Shown: one piece after another, positions 1-8,660 of the stretch | Numbering within the stretch: the stretch's first letter is position 1 | Layout of the letters: the number at the start of each line of letters is the position of its first letter | Source: CAZMSD01 sp964568855 | GTDB lineage: Bacteria; CAIWAD01 | Direction: 5' to 3' | Assembly (NCBI GenBank): GCA_964568855.1 | Contig: CAZMSD010000037.1 | Location: 1-45,457 of the forward strand | Length of the DNA stretch: 45,457 nucleotides | Notes under the pieces: model-generated | The model's database searches: none | Told to the model about the DNA's origin: nothing | Seen by the model: only the letters and a program-made list of their open reading frames with translations | Position numbers and translations under genes: made by a program

Positions 1-57
1 GGGACCGGTGTCCCGGGAGAAGCCGGGCGGGCAGCCGCAACAAAGGAAATAGCGGCC

Positions 58-95
58 GCACTCAGTATGAGTGCGCGCACTCGCCGTGAGTGCGC
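58..95. repeat. Tandem inverted repeats, GCACTCA/TGAGTGC type
   Basis: Two hairpins lie back to back. The first has arms GCACTCA (58-64) and TGAGTGC (68-74) with a 3-base loop. The second has arms GCGCACTC (75-82) and GAGTGCGC (88-95) with a 5-base loop. All arms share the word GCACTC or its complement, so other pairings are possible. They lie about 110 bases ahead of the first subtilase gene. They could be an operator or the end of a transcript to the left; the sequence alone does not decide. Confidence 0.5.
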
Positions 96-137
96 CAGTT
101 GAAACGCAGCAGACACGGTATCGAACACACGATTGTC

Positions 138-200
138 GGGAGGTATCCGGCGGCCGCGGCCGCCGGGTACCTCCCATCCATCTTCGAAGTGTAGGGAGGG
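138..200 (+). promoter_or_regulatory. Leader hairpin and competing ribosome binding site of the first subtilase gene
   Basis: Bases 138-155 pair with 158-175 with a single T/C mismatch (a G-U pair in RNA), a very stable GC-rich hairpin. Its left arm begins GGGAGG (138-143) and its right arm ends CCTCCC (170-175). The ribosome binding site ahead of the ATG at 208 is again GGGAGG (194-199), so the right arm can pair either with the left arm or with the ribosome binding site. That is a possible translation switch. The pairing is seen in the sequence; the switching is inference. Confidence 0.5.
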
Positions 201-207
201 AGAACCC

Positions 208-3200
208 ATGCGCAAGCTGCACGCCGCGACCTGGCTCTGCGCCTGCCTGGTTGCCTACACACTGGATCATACTGCACAGGCTCGTGACACAGCGGCGGGC
301 GCCGCCCTCGAGCAACCGGAGCAGCCTCTCGTCCAGCAGCAGGCACTGGAGGCGGCGGCTCAACCGGCACTGCCGCGCCTGACCTGGGACAAGTATATCT
401 TCGCCGAGGGCGTGAATCCCGAGGCCCGTTACCTGGACCGCCTGATGGTCAAGTTCTACGACGATGACTTTGTGCGCATCGACGGGGATCGGCTGGTATC
501 ACGAACCGGTCGTGAGTTGAGTTCAGTGAGCGCCTTCCTGAAGCGGCACCCGGAGATTAACCTCGAACTCATCATCCTGCACACCACCGAAGACGAATAC
601 CAGGAACGCACGGCGCGGATCGAACAGCAGTCGGGCGTGGACCTGGTGGACCTCTTCAGCTTCACACGCTTCAGGCTGCCCAGGCCGGACGAGGACCCGA
701 AGGGCCTCTTGGCGGAGGTCCTCGCGGCGTCCGAAGTGGAACTGGCGTATTACGAAGGCATTCCCCAGGACGCTCTCTGCCAGGACTGGGGTCAGGTGAC
801 ACCGGACTACATACCCGATCAGCAGTACCACGATCCAGCGCCGCTGGGCACGGACCTGGACTATGCCCAGAGCGCCTTCGGTGCGAACCTGGTGGATGGC
901 ATCGAAACGACCCGGACGGCGATTTTCGAGCGCGGGATGCAGACAACCCACGAGGACGTAACTTCGGCCGTAGTGGCCACCGAGGGAACTCCCGACGCGG
1001 ACAACGACCACGGAACTTCCGTGATGGGCATCCTGGGCGGCTGTGACGACAACGGCGTGGGCGTGCTGGGCTACCTGGCCGACCAGCAGATGGTGCTCTA
1101 CCAACGCAACAGTGACGAATACGGTTCGGTGGCTGACATCTATGACCTGGCCGCCAGCCAGCTTGATGCCGGCGAGCTGTGCAATTCCTCGTGGGCTTAC
1201 TACGCCGATCCCATGCCGCCCGGCCAGGAATGTCCCTGCAATCCCGGGCAGAACGGCCTCGTGCCCTGCGAGTACAATCCTGACGTGAAGGCCGCCATCC
1301 AGGCCGCGGTGGCCGCGGGGATCTACCACTTCATCGGCGCAGGCAACGGTTGCGTCGACCTGGACGATCCCGTTTTCGGTGACATCTTCCAGTATTCCAC
1401 GGACAGCGGGTCCAACATCGTGGGCGGCAGCCAGTCGGCCGTGGTGGGCAACGGTCATCACGCCATCTGCTACACCGGCTTCGGATCCCGCGTCAACCAT
1501 TATGCCTGGGCGGAGAACATCTACACCACTGGCTATGGGGGGGTATGGACCGGCAACGGACTCGACGAGTATTACACGGGCACTTTCGGCGGCACTTCCG
1601 GCGCCACGCCAACGGCGGCCGGCTGCGGCAGCGTGCTGAACAACATCTGGCGCGACCAGAACGGCGGATCCAACATCTCGCCCTTCCACCTGCGCAACTG
1701 GCTGGGGATCAACGCCACGCCCAACAACGATGCCGCCACGACACCCATCGGTGAGATGCCCAACCTCTTCGGCATCCTGGCGCCCGACCTGGCCCCCTAC
1801 CAGATGACCGGCTGGGACGCGGACCTGGTGCCGCACAACACCCATGGCGTCCACACCTTTCCAGAGTATCTCAGCCCCGATCCGGCCGTCACCTACATCC
1901 ACTGGGCCTGGGTCAACTGGAGTCACTTCAGTGATTGCTACGGACACAGCATCGTCTACCTGGATGACCAGTGGATCCTGGACGCGAGCGGCTGGCTGGA
2001 TCCTTTCTCTTCCGGCTTCGTCAATGGCGAAGGTGTCACGATCCGGGGCGGTCTGCATTACCTGCGGCATGCACTGGATGAGGGTCAGTATGCAACCGAA
2101 AGCAACGAGGACAACAACGAGAGCGTGCAGATGTTCGTCTGGGACGGCATGCCGCTGGTCGAGGACGTACCGCAGACCTTCAGCCGCGGGCCGAAACCCC
2201 ATCCCGAGGGTAGCACCTACCAGGCTAAGGACGGATTCTCCAACGGCGGCGGCTTCAGCGGCTACTGGGAAGTCTTCGGCGTGATGCGCGAGAGCGCCGG
2301 AAACTACGACATCTACCTCTATGACGAGGCGCCCACCGCCACCAGCGGATTCCAGATTCCCGAGGCCGTTTCTATCCAAGCCACGTACACGGATTTCGTG
2401 GGCGCCAATAGGAACCAGTTCGGAGTGCCCGACGCACTCTGGGCCGGCGTGGTGAATCACAACGACTCTGACAGCGATTATATCATCGAGGGAGACGCCA
2501 GTACCTACGTTGGAGCGCTTCCTTCCCAGCCGGTATTGGTCGCCTCGGGATCGATCGCGACGGGCGAGATCCTGGACGTCTTCGAGTTCAACGGCTATGC
2601 GGGACAGGATGCCTGGATCCACTTCCACGTGACCGGCGGCAGCGGCGACCTGTCGGTCCTGGTCTACGGCCCGGACGCGGAGTACCTCGCCCGCTGGAGC
2701 TGCGACGCCGAATTCGACTCGGGCGGCGACGGGGAATCGGAAGGCGGCCTCTTCACGATAGACATGATCGGCTACCACGGAATCGTGGTCTGCAAGGCCT
2801 ACCAGTATGAAATCGACGAATCCATCGAGTACGACTTCTACCTCGGACAGCCGGCCGGCGACCTGATCCACAATACGCACGCCGGATGGACCCACGAGCT
2901 GGTGGCCCGTAACACGGGCACCGGCGACGAAGGCGTCCTGCCGGCGATCCTGAACGAGGGCGATTCGGTGGCCGACAACGCATACTACAACCAGGGCAGC
3001 GGCGATTTCACTCTCGGCACCAACGCCGCCTTCTACCTGGACGGCCCGCAGACCGACGTCTCGGGCGATTTCGGCTGGAGTATCGAACCAGGCGAGGATG
3101 GATTCCTGTGGAACATGGACCTGGGATACGTGAAGGGGGGACGCCACGAGGTGGGCGCCGTCATCGACGTGTACGATGAAGTGTTAGAAGAACCGCCCTG

Positions 3201-4350
3201 GGGCGAGTGGAACAACAAGCTCTACACGCAGTACGTCTGGGCCCCCTGCCCCCTGGTTGACCAGGTGGGCATGGTCCGCACTCCGCCTCCAAACTATCAG
3301 AACACGGAGCACACCTTCATGCTGCCCGGGGACAACCAGGACGGCTATGCGTTCAGCACATACTTCTGGACGGCCGTGAGCTGTCTGCCGCAGTCGGGCT
3401 CGGACGCCTACGCCACGCTGGGATATGACTATCACTCCACCGATCCGGAAACCGCCATGCTGGATCACGTGTCCAGGTCCTGGGCGGCCCCCGGAAACGC
3501 CAGCTTCTGCGTGGCCAACGGCAATGTGGTAGGCAACGGCCAGGAACTGGATTTCGGCGTGTACAACAACAATACCTGGCCGGCCGCTCCATCGATCGGC
3601 AATTACGAGGTGAAAGGCTGCCAGAGCATCCACGACTGCTTCGCCCATCTCATGTACGGCTTCTACAACATGTACTACACCGACAACCTGCACATCTACG
3701 ACCTGTACCTGGAAGCCCCGGGCGACTATCCCGTCAACCTGTACAACTATTCCTACGCGGACCTGGGGCTGGCCGTCTTCGAGGCGGGAGTCGACCATGC
3801 AGCAGCTTGGGAAGCCGCTCTGCTGCTGGACAGCGAGGGCAGCGGAGCGGACGAAACGGGGACGTTGACCACCAGCGCAAGCGGCTGGCACGGCCTGGTG
3901 ATCTTCAAGCACGGATATGCGGACACCTGGGAAGAAGCGACGTACCGCTTCCTGATAGGCGGTCGGAAACCGCAGGCCATCACCGACCTGGAGATCATCC
4001 CGGTGGATGTGGATCCCATCGACTACTACCATTTCGACTTCCAGTTCAGCGACGTGACACAGGACATCTACGGGATTGCCTTGGAGGTCGATTACTACAG
4101 CCTGTACTGGTCCAACAACCCCTACGCCTCGTTTCCGGAAAGCTGGCGTTATCATTCAAGCAGCGTGGTCAGCGAATTCCTCAACATACCCGCGTCCACG
4201 GTGGTCGATCTGTACTACATGGTGACTGCCGTGGACGAGGACGGCTTCGTGGTGGCTTCCACGGAGGAGCTGGAATCGACCCTCCAGGATCCACAGGAGG
4301 GAAAGCCAACAAATACACACGGCCCGGTCGGTGTGATACCGGATCGATGA
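208..4350 (+). CDS. Secreted subtilase-fold protein with adhesion-like repeats, first paralogue
   Basis: A 1380-residue exported protein. ATG at 208 is chosen because it follows GGGAGGG and begins a signal peptide (MRKLHAATWLCACLVAYTL); an in-frame start at 133 would add 25 non-signal residues. Residues about 50-180 look like a propeptide. A subtilase (S8) domain follows at about 215-500: His268 in HGT, Asn380 in GAGNG, Ser464 in GGTSGAT. The position of the catalytic Asp holds Glu241 (FERG instead of IDTG), so classical activity is uncertain. Two CARDB-like beta-sandwich regions begin near residues 540 and 885, a PPC-like region near 777, and a fibronectin-III-like domain near 1254-1350. No 'NP...' sorting tail is visible; the end is GVIPDR. 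The next gene is a tandem paralogue. A function as protease, pseudo-protease or adhesin is open. Confidence 0.85.
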   Translation: MRKLHAATWLCACLVAYTLDHTAQARDTAAGAALEQPEQPLVQQQALEAAAQPALPRLTWDKYIFAEGVNPEARYLDRLMVKFYDDDFVRIDGDRLVSRTGRELSSVSAFLKRHPEINLELIILHTTEDEYQERTARIEQQSGVDLVDLFSFTRFRLPRPDEDPKGLLAEVLAASEVELAYYEGIPQDALCQDWGQVTPDYIPDQQYHDPAPLGTDLDYAQSAFGANLVDGIETTRTAIFERGMQTTHEDVTSAVVATEGTPDADNDHGTSVMGILGGCDDNGVGVLGYLADQQMVLYQRNSDEYGSVADIYDLAASQLDAGELCNSSWAYYADPMPPGQECPCNPGQNGLVPCEYNPDVKAAIQAAVAAGIYHFIGAGNGCVDLDDPVFGDIFQYSTDSGSNIVGGSQSAVVGNGHHAICYTGFGSRVNHYAWAENIYTTGYGGVWTGNGLDEYYTGTFGGTSGATPTAAGCGSVLNNIWRDQNGGSNISPFHLRNWLGINATPNNDAATTPIGEMPNLFGILAPDLAPYQMTGWDADLVPHNTHGVHTFPEYLSPDPAVTYIHWAWVNWSHFSDCYGHSIVYLDDQWILDASGWLDPFSSGFVNGEGVTIRGGLHYLRHALDEGQYATESNEDNNESVQMFVWDGMPLVEDVPQTFSRGPKPHPEGSTYQAKDGFSNGGGFSGYWEVFGVMRESAGNYDIYLYDEAPTATSGFQIPEAVSIQATYTDFVGANRNQFGVPDALWAGVVNHNDSDSDYIIEGDASTYVGALPSQPVLVASGSIATGEILDVFEFNGYAGQDAWIHFHVTGGSGDLSVLVYGPDAEYLARWSCDAEFDSGGDGESEGGLFTIDMIGYHGIVVCKAYQYEIDESIEYDFYLGQPAGDLIHNTHAGWTHELVARNTGTGDEGVLPAILNEGDSVADNAYYNQGSGDFTLGTNAAFYLDGPQTDVSGDFGWSIEPGEDGFLWNMDLGYVKGGRHEVGAVIDVYDEVLEEPPWGEWNNKLYTQYVWAPCPLVDQVGMVRTPPPNYQNTEHTFMLPGDNQDGYAFSTYFWTAVSCLPQSGSDAYATLGYDYHSTDPETAMLDHVSRSWAAPGNASFCVANGNVVGNGQELDFGVYNNNTWPAAPSIGNYEVKGCQSIHDCFAHLMYGFYNMYYTDNLHIYDLYLEAPGDYPVNLYNYSYADLGLAVFEAGVDHAAAWEAALLLDSEGSGADETGTLTTSASGWHGLVIFKHGYADTWEEATYRFLIGGRKPQAITDLEIIPVDVDPIDYYHFDFQFSDVTQDIYGIALEVDYYSLYWSNNPYASFPESWRYHSSSVVSEFLNIPASTVVDLYYMVTAVDEDGFVVASTEELESTLQDPQEGKPTNTHGPVGVIPDR

Positions 4351-4368
4351 GCGCCGGCGGACAGGCTG

Positions 4369-4410
4369 TATAATCGCTCCCTCACCCGACGGGGAGAATC
4401 AGACGTCGGG
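4369..4410 (+). promoter_or_regulatory. Intergenic hairpin and TATAAT box between the subtilase paralogues
   Basis: In the 163-base gap there is a perfect TATAAT at 4369-4374 but no good -35 box at the usual distance. A hairpin has arms CCCGACG (4385-4391) and CGTCGGG (4404-4410) with a 12-base loop and no T tract after it. It may end the first gene's transcript, or the TATAAT may serve the second gene. Both readings are weak. Confidence 0.25.
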
Positions 4411-4513
4411 CACGGCATCGCAGCAGGATCAGCCGCAGCAGTGCAACACAGCACAGCATGGTCGGCCGCCGGCCTCCACCGCTTAATTGCTCACGTGCGT
4501 GAAAGGAGAACCG

Positions 4514-6211
4514 ATGAACAGGCAACTTGCACTCGCCGCCTGCTTCGCCTTGATGGCTGCCGCCGGCGGAACTCTCGACGCAGAGGAGAGGCAGGGTCTC
4601 GATCATGCGGAACGTCCTGTCGCCCGGCAACTGATCCAGGACGAGCCGGACCGGCCGGTTCTGCCGCGCCTGACCTGGGACAAGTACATCTTCGCCGAGG
4701 GCGTGAATCCCCGGGCCCGCCACCTGGACCGCTTGATGGTCAAGTTCTACGACAAGGACCTGGTGCGCGTCGAGGGGAATCGGGTTGTATCACGCAGCGG
4801 CGCGGACCTGCACTCCGTAAGGGTCTTCCTCAAGCAGCACCCTGAGATTAGGTTGGAGGCGACGATTCTCTCCGAGCCCGAAGAGCGGTACCAGGCCCGC
4901 ACGGCCGGACTCGAGCGGAAGTCGGGCGTCGACCTGGTGGATCTCTTCAGCTTCGTCCGTTTCCGGCTGCCGCATCCCGACGCGGATCCGAAGGGTCTGC
5001 TGGCGGAAGTCCTCGCGGCTCCCGAGGTGGAGTTGGCGTACTACGAGGGAATTCCCGTGCTGGGGACCTGCTATGACTGGGGCCAGGTAACACCGGATTA
5101 CACAGCGTATCAAGGTTATCACGATCCCGCGCCGGAAGGCACCGACCTGGACTACGCCCGGACGGCCTTCGACGCCGACGTGGTGGACGGCACGGCCGGC
5201 AGGTGGACTGGAATCATGGAATACTCCATGCGTATCACGCATGAGAACGTCACGGACGCCGTCTTCCCCCTGGGCGGTACGCCCGCCACCGAGATCGAGC
5301 ACGGCACGGCGGTGATGGGTGTCCTGGGCGGCTGCGACGACAACAACGTGGGAGTCCTGGGCTACCTGGCGGACCAGCGGATGATGCTCTACCAGCTCGA
5401 CCACCCGAGCTACGGATCCATCGCCGAGGTCTACAACGAGGCAAACTACGACCTGCTGGCCGGGGAGGTGAGTAATTCCTCCTGGGGCTACATCTCCGAT
5501 CCCATGCCGCCCGGCCAGGAATGCCCCTGCCATTCCTGGGAGAACGGGGCCGTGCCCATCGAGTACGACCCGGCCGTCAAGGCGGCGGTTCAGGCCGGCG
5601 TGGCGGAGGGCATCCACTATTTCATCATCGCCCACAACGGTTGCACGGACCTGGACGATCCCGTCTTCGGCGACATCTTTCAGTACTCCACCGACACCGG
5701 TTCCAATTACGTGGGTGGCGCTGATAACAGCGTGGTGGGCGAAGGGCATGACGCGCTCTGCTATACCAGTTTCGGATCCCGCGTTGATCACTACGCCTGG
5801 GGTGATTATGTCAGAACAAGCGGTTACGGTGACCTCTGGTCCGGCAATGGACCGAACGAGTATTACACCTCGGATTTCGAGGGCACCTCGGCCGCCTGCC
5901 CCATCGTGGCCGGCTGCGGCGGCGTTATGAACAACATCTGGCGCGACCAGAACGGCGGGGCCAGCCTCGCTCCCACCACGCTGCGTTCCTGGCTGGGCAC
6001 CTACGCCACACCCAACAACGACGCCGGCTCCGTTCCCATCGGCGAGATGCCCAACCTGCGGGGAATCCTGGCGCCCAACCTGGCGCCATATCAGGCCCCC
6101 GGCTGGGACGCCGACCTGGTACCCAGCAACACCAGCGGCGATCACACGATTCCCGCTAACCTCAGCCCGTACCCGGCCCTCACCTACCTCCAGTGGGCCT
6201 GGGCCAACTGA
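4514..6211 (+). CDS. Subtilase-fold paralogue, N-terminal part up to an in-frame TGA
   Basis: 565 residues, starting at ATG 4514 after GAAAGGAGAA, with signal peptide MNRQLALAACFALMAAAGG. It parallels the first paralogue throughout: propeptide-like region, then the S8 domain with His263 (HGTAV) and Ser459 (GTSAAC). The catalytic Asp position is again Glu (Glu236, in MEYS) and the oxyanion segment reads AHNG. The frame stops at TGA 6209-6211, exactly where the first paralogue has TGG (Trp571), and the same frame continues open and homologous to 8623. As read, the product would hold the full protease-like domain but lack about 800 residues of repeats. It may be a decayed gene, a sequence error, or a stop that is read through; the table of stops in neighbours shows TGA is a normal stop here. 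Confidence 0.75.
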   Translation: MNRQLALAACFALMAAAGGTLDAEERQGLDHAERPVARQLIQDEPDRPVLPRLTWDKYIFAEGVNPRARHLDRLMVKFYDKDLVRVEGNRVVSRSGADLHSVRVFLKQHPEIRLEATILSEPEERYQARTAGLERKSGVDLVDLFSFVRFRLPHPDADPKGLLAEVLAAPEVELAYYEGIPVLGTCYDWGQVTPDYTAYQGYHDPAPEGTDLDYARTAFDADVVDGTAGRWTGIMEYSMRITHENVTDAVFPLGGTPATEIEHGTAVMGVLGGCDDNNVGVLGYLADQRMMLYQLDHPSYGSIAEVYNEANYDLLAGEVSNSSWGYISDPMPPGQECPCHSWENGAVPIEYDPAVKAAVQAGVAEGIHYFIIAHNGCTDLDDPVFGDIFQYSTDTGSNYVGGADNSVVGEGHDALCYTSFGSRVDHYAWGDYVRTSGYGDLWSGNGPNEYYTSDFEGTSAACPIVAGCGGVMNNIWRDQNGGASLAPTTLRSWLGTYATPNNDAGSVPIGEMPNLRGILAPNLAPYQAPGWDADLVPSNTSGDHTIPANLSPYPALTYLQWAWAN

Positions 6212-6227
6212 AGCCGCTTCGGCGGCT
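6209..6227 (+). other. In-frame TGA followed by a UUCG-loop hairpin
   Basis: The TGA at 6209-6211 is followed at once by arms AGCCGC (6212-6217) and GCGGCT (6222-6227) around a TTCG loop. The matching place in the first paralogue (1921-1936) also folds: AGTCAC, loop TTCA, GTGATT. Between the copies the third pair changes T-A to C-G and the fifth A-T to G-C, while the second changes G-T to G-C, so pairing is kept although residues change. A role in stop-codon readthrough is possible but is inference. Confidence 0.5.
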
Positions 6228-6271
6228 GCAGCACCTCCAGCAACATCTACCTTGACGACGTCTGGATCGCG

Positions 6272-8623
6272 GTGGGCAGCAACTATCTCAATCCTTACAC
6301 CTACACGCACTACGACGGCTGGGGCGCCGTGATACGCGGCGGCCTGCACTACCTGCGGCAGGAAGTCGATGCTTCGGACGAGGTGACGGAGGGTAACGAG
6401 GAGGACAACCGCAGCGTTCACATGTACGTCTGGGACGGCGTTCCGCTGGCGAAAAACGTGCCGCAGACCTGGTCCGCCGCGCCGGTGAGGAATCCCGAGG
6501 GCTCCACCTTCTACGCCATGGACGGATTCTCCAACGGCGGGAACCTGATGGGCTACTGGGAGGTCTACGGCGTGATGCCCGAGAGCACCAACGACTACGA
6601 CATCTACATCTTCGACGAGGCCCCCACCTCCACCAGCGGCTTTCAATACGAGGAGGCCGTATCCAGCGCACAAATCGCTGTGGATTTCGTGGGCGCCAAC
6701 CAGCACCAGGCCGGCGTATCCACCGCCCTCTGGGCGGGCGTGCTGAATTTCGCCGGCTTGAATCAGGACTACACGATCGAGGGCGATGCCAGCACCTACC
6801 TGGGCGGGATTCCCGGCAGTCCGGAACTGGTGGCCAGCGGTTCGTTGGACGCCGGTGAAGTTCTCGACGTCTACGAGTTCTATGGTTTGGCCGGTGAGGA
6901 AGCCTGGATGTACTTCGATGTAACCAATGAGATCGGTTACCTGTCGGTCCGTGTCTTTGGACCGGATCACGAGTACTTCAGCCGCTATGATATCGATGGA
7001 GGATTCAGCGCTTATTCATATGGCGAATCGGTGAGCGGCAGCTTCACCGTCAACACGACCGGCTATCACGGGATCGTGCTGTGCAGGACCCGGCGCGATG
7101 ACTTGCACCATGACATTGACTTCGACTTCTACCTGGGCACTCCCGCGGGCGACCTGGTCCACCACGCTCGAGACGGCTGGACCCACGAGGTGGTGGCCCG
7201 TAATACGGGGGTGGGCAGCACCGGGGTCCTGCCCGTCATTCTGAACGAGGGCTCCTCCGTGGTGGACAACGGACTGCTCAACCAGGGCAGCGGCCCCTTC
7301 CTGCAGGGATCCAACAACGCCTTCTACCTGGACGGCCCGCTGGTCCACGAATCGGGCAATTTCACCTCCGACATCGATCCGGGGGAGGAAAGGCAGTTCA
7401 GCGACATCGATCTGGGATACGTGACGGGCGGCCGTCACGAGGTGGGCGCCGTCATCGACCTGCACGAGGAAGTGGCGGAGGAGCCTCCCCAGGGCGAGGA
7501 GAACAACGCGTATTACACGCAGTACGCCTGGGCGCCCCTTGAACTGAGCCACAGGACGCCGCTGACCCGCGATCCGCCGCCCAACCGTACCAACGCCAGC
7601 CACTCCTTCAGCCTGCCGGGCTGGAACCAGGACGGCTATGTCTTCTACACCTACTACTGGACGGGCGTGGCCTGCATGCCGCATGGAAGTCAGGACTATT
7701 ACTACACAGTCGGCTATGACCATCATTCCACCGACCCGGAATCGGCTTTGTTGAATTCCACAACCTTATCCGGGTCGTTCGCGGGAAACACCACCTTCTG
7801 CATGGTCAACGGCAGCGTGGTGAGCAACTACCTGCAGCGGGATTTCGGTGTATACAACAACCTCTCCTGGCCGTCCTATCCTTCCATCAGCGACTACCAG
7901 GTGGAGGCCTGTCAGAAAATCCACGACTGCTGGGCCGACCACCCCTACGGGCCCTACACCATGGGCAGCGATCACATCCTGCACGTATACGACCTGTACG
8001 TTTTATCCGGAGAGTATCCGGTGGCCTTGCTCAACCTGTCCGGCGCGGACCTGGACCTGGCGATCTTCGAAGCGGGACTCGACTATGCGGACCACGCGGA
8101 CGCGCTGCTGATGCTGGACAGCGGCGGGCCGGGATCGGACGAGTCGGGAACCCTGACCGCCGCCGCGAGCGGCCGCTACGGATTGGCGGTCTTCAAGCAC
8201 GGCTGGGAGGACCGCACGATCGATGCACAGTACCGCTTCCTGGTGGGCGAGCGCAAACCCCGGCCGATCACCGACCTGGAGATCATTCCGGTGATCCTGG
8301 ATCCGTACTACTACAACTATTTCGATTTCCAGTTCAGCGACGTGACACAGGACATCTACGGCTATCCGCTCGAAGCGGATTACTACAGCCTGTACTACTC
8401 CTTCGATCCTTATGCCGAATTCCCGGAGGATTGGGCCTTCTATTTGAACAATACCGAGAGCGAGTTCCTCAACGTGGCCACTCTCGCGCAAGTCAACATG
8501 TTCTTCCTGGTTACCGCCACCGACGAGGACGGCTTCATCGTCGCTTCGTCGGGGGGGGTGGAACAGCCGTGGTCGAGAGGCAGGACTGCCGGGCGCTGGA
8601 GCCGAAAGGCGTGTCTGGTGTAA
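6272..8623 (+). pseudogene. Subtilase-fold paralogue, C-terminal repeat region after the TGA
   Basis: Continues the frame of the gene beginning at 4514; the homologous reading resumes right after the TGA at 6212, and the first possible restart is GTG 6272, with no convincing ribosome binding site. It matches the first paralogue over the CARDB-like, PPC-like and fibronectin-III-like regions (for example ITDLEIIPV and FSDVTQDIYG are shared). Near the end, a run of eight G (8551-8558) precedes a loss of similarity. Shifting to the frame one base earlier restores the shared GVIP motif and ends at the stop at 8650-8652. One G is thus probably missing relative to an intact gene. Two defects in one gene favour decay or sequence error, but the rest of the frame is clean over 2.3 kb, so any decay is recent. 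Confidence 0.65.
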
Positions 8624-8660
8624 TACCGGTCGAGGGAGAGCCGCGCAAGTAGCCGGAGCT

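Noticed and set aside
523..3147. Long open frame antisense to the first subtilase gene
   Set aside because: It has no domain-like pattern and mirrors the third-base GC bias of the sense gene, whose homology to its paralogue is clear.
6209..6211. TGA as selenocysteine or as a Trp codon under a changed code
   Set aside because: The hairpin starts directly after the TGA, closer than bacterial SECIS elements allow, and the paralogue has Trp, not Cys. TGA is also an ordinary stop in many neighbours (for example 4348-4350, and the ATGA overlaps), so the code is standard.
4790..6970. Long open frame antisense to the second subtilase gene, crossing the TGA
   Set aside because: It is tempting as an explanation for an intact product, but it is Val/Gly/Arg-rich shadow sequence without motif or signal.
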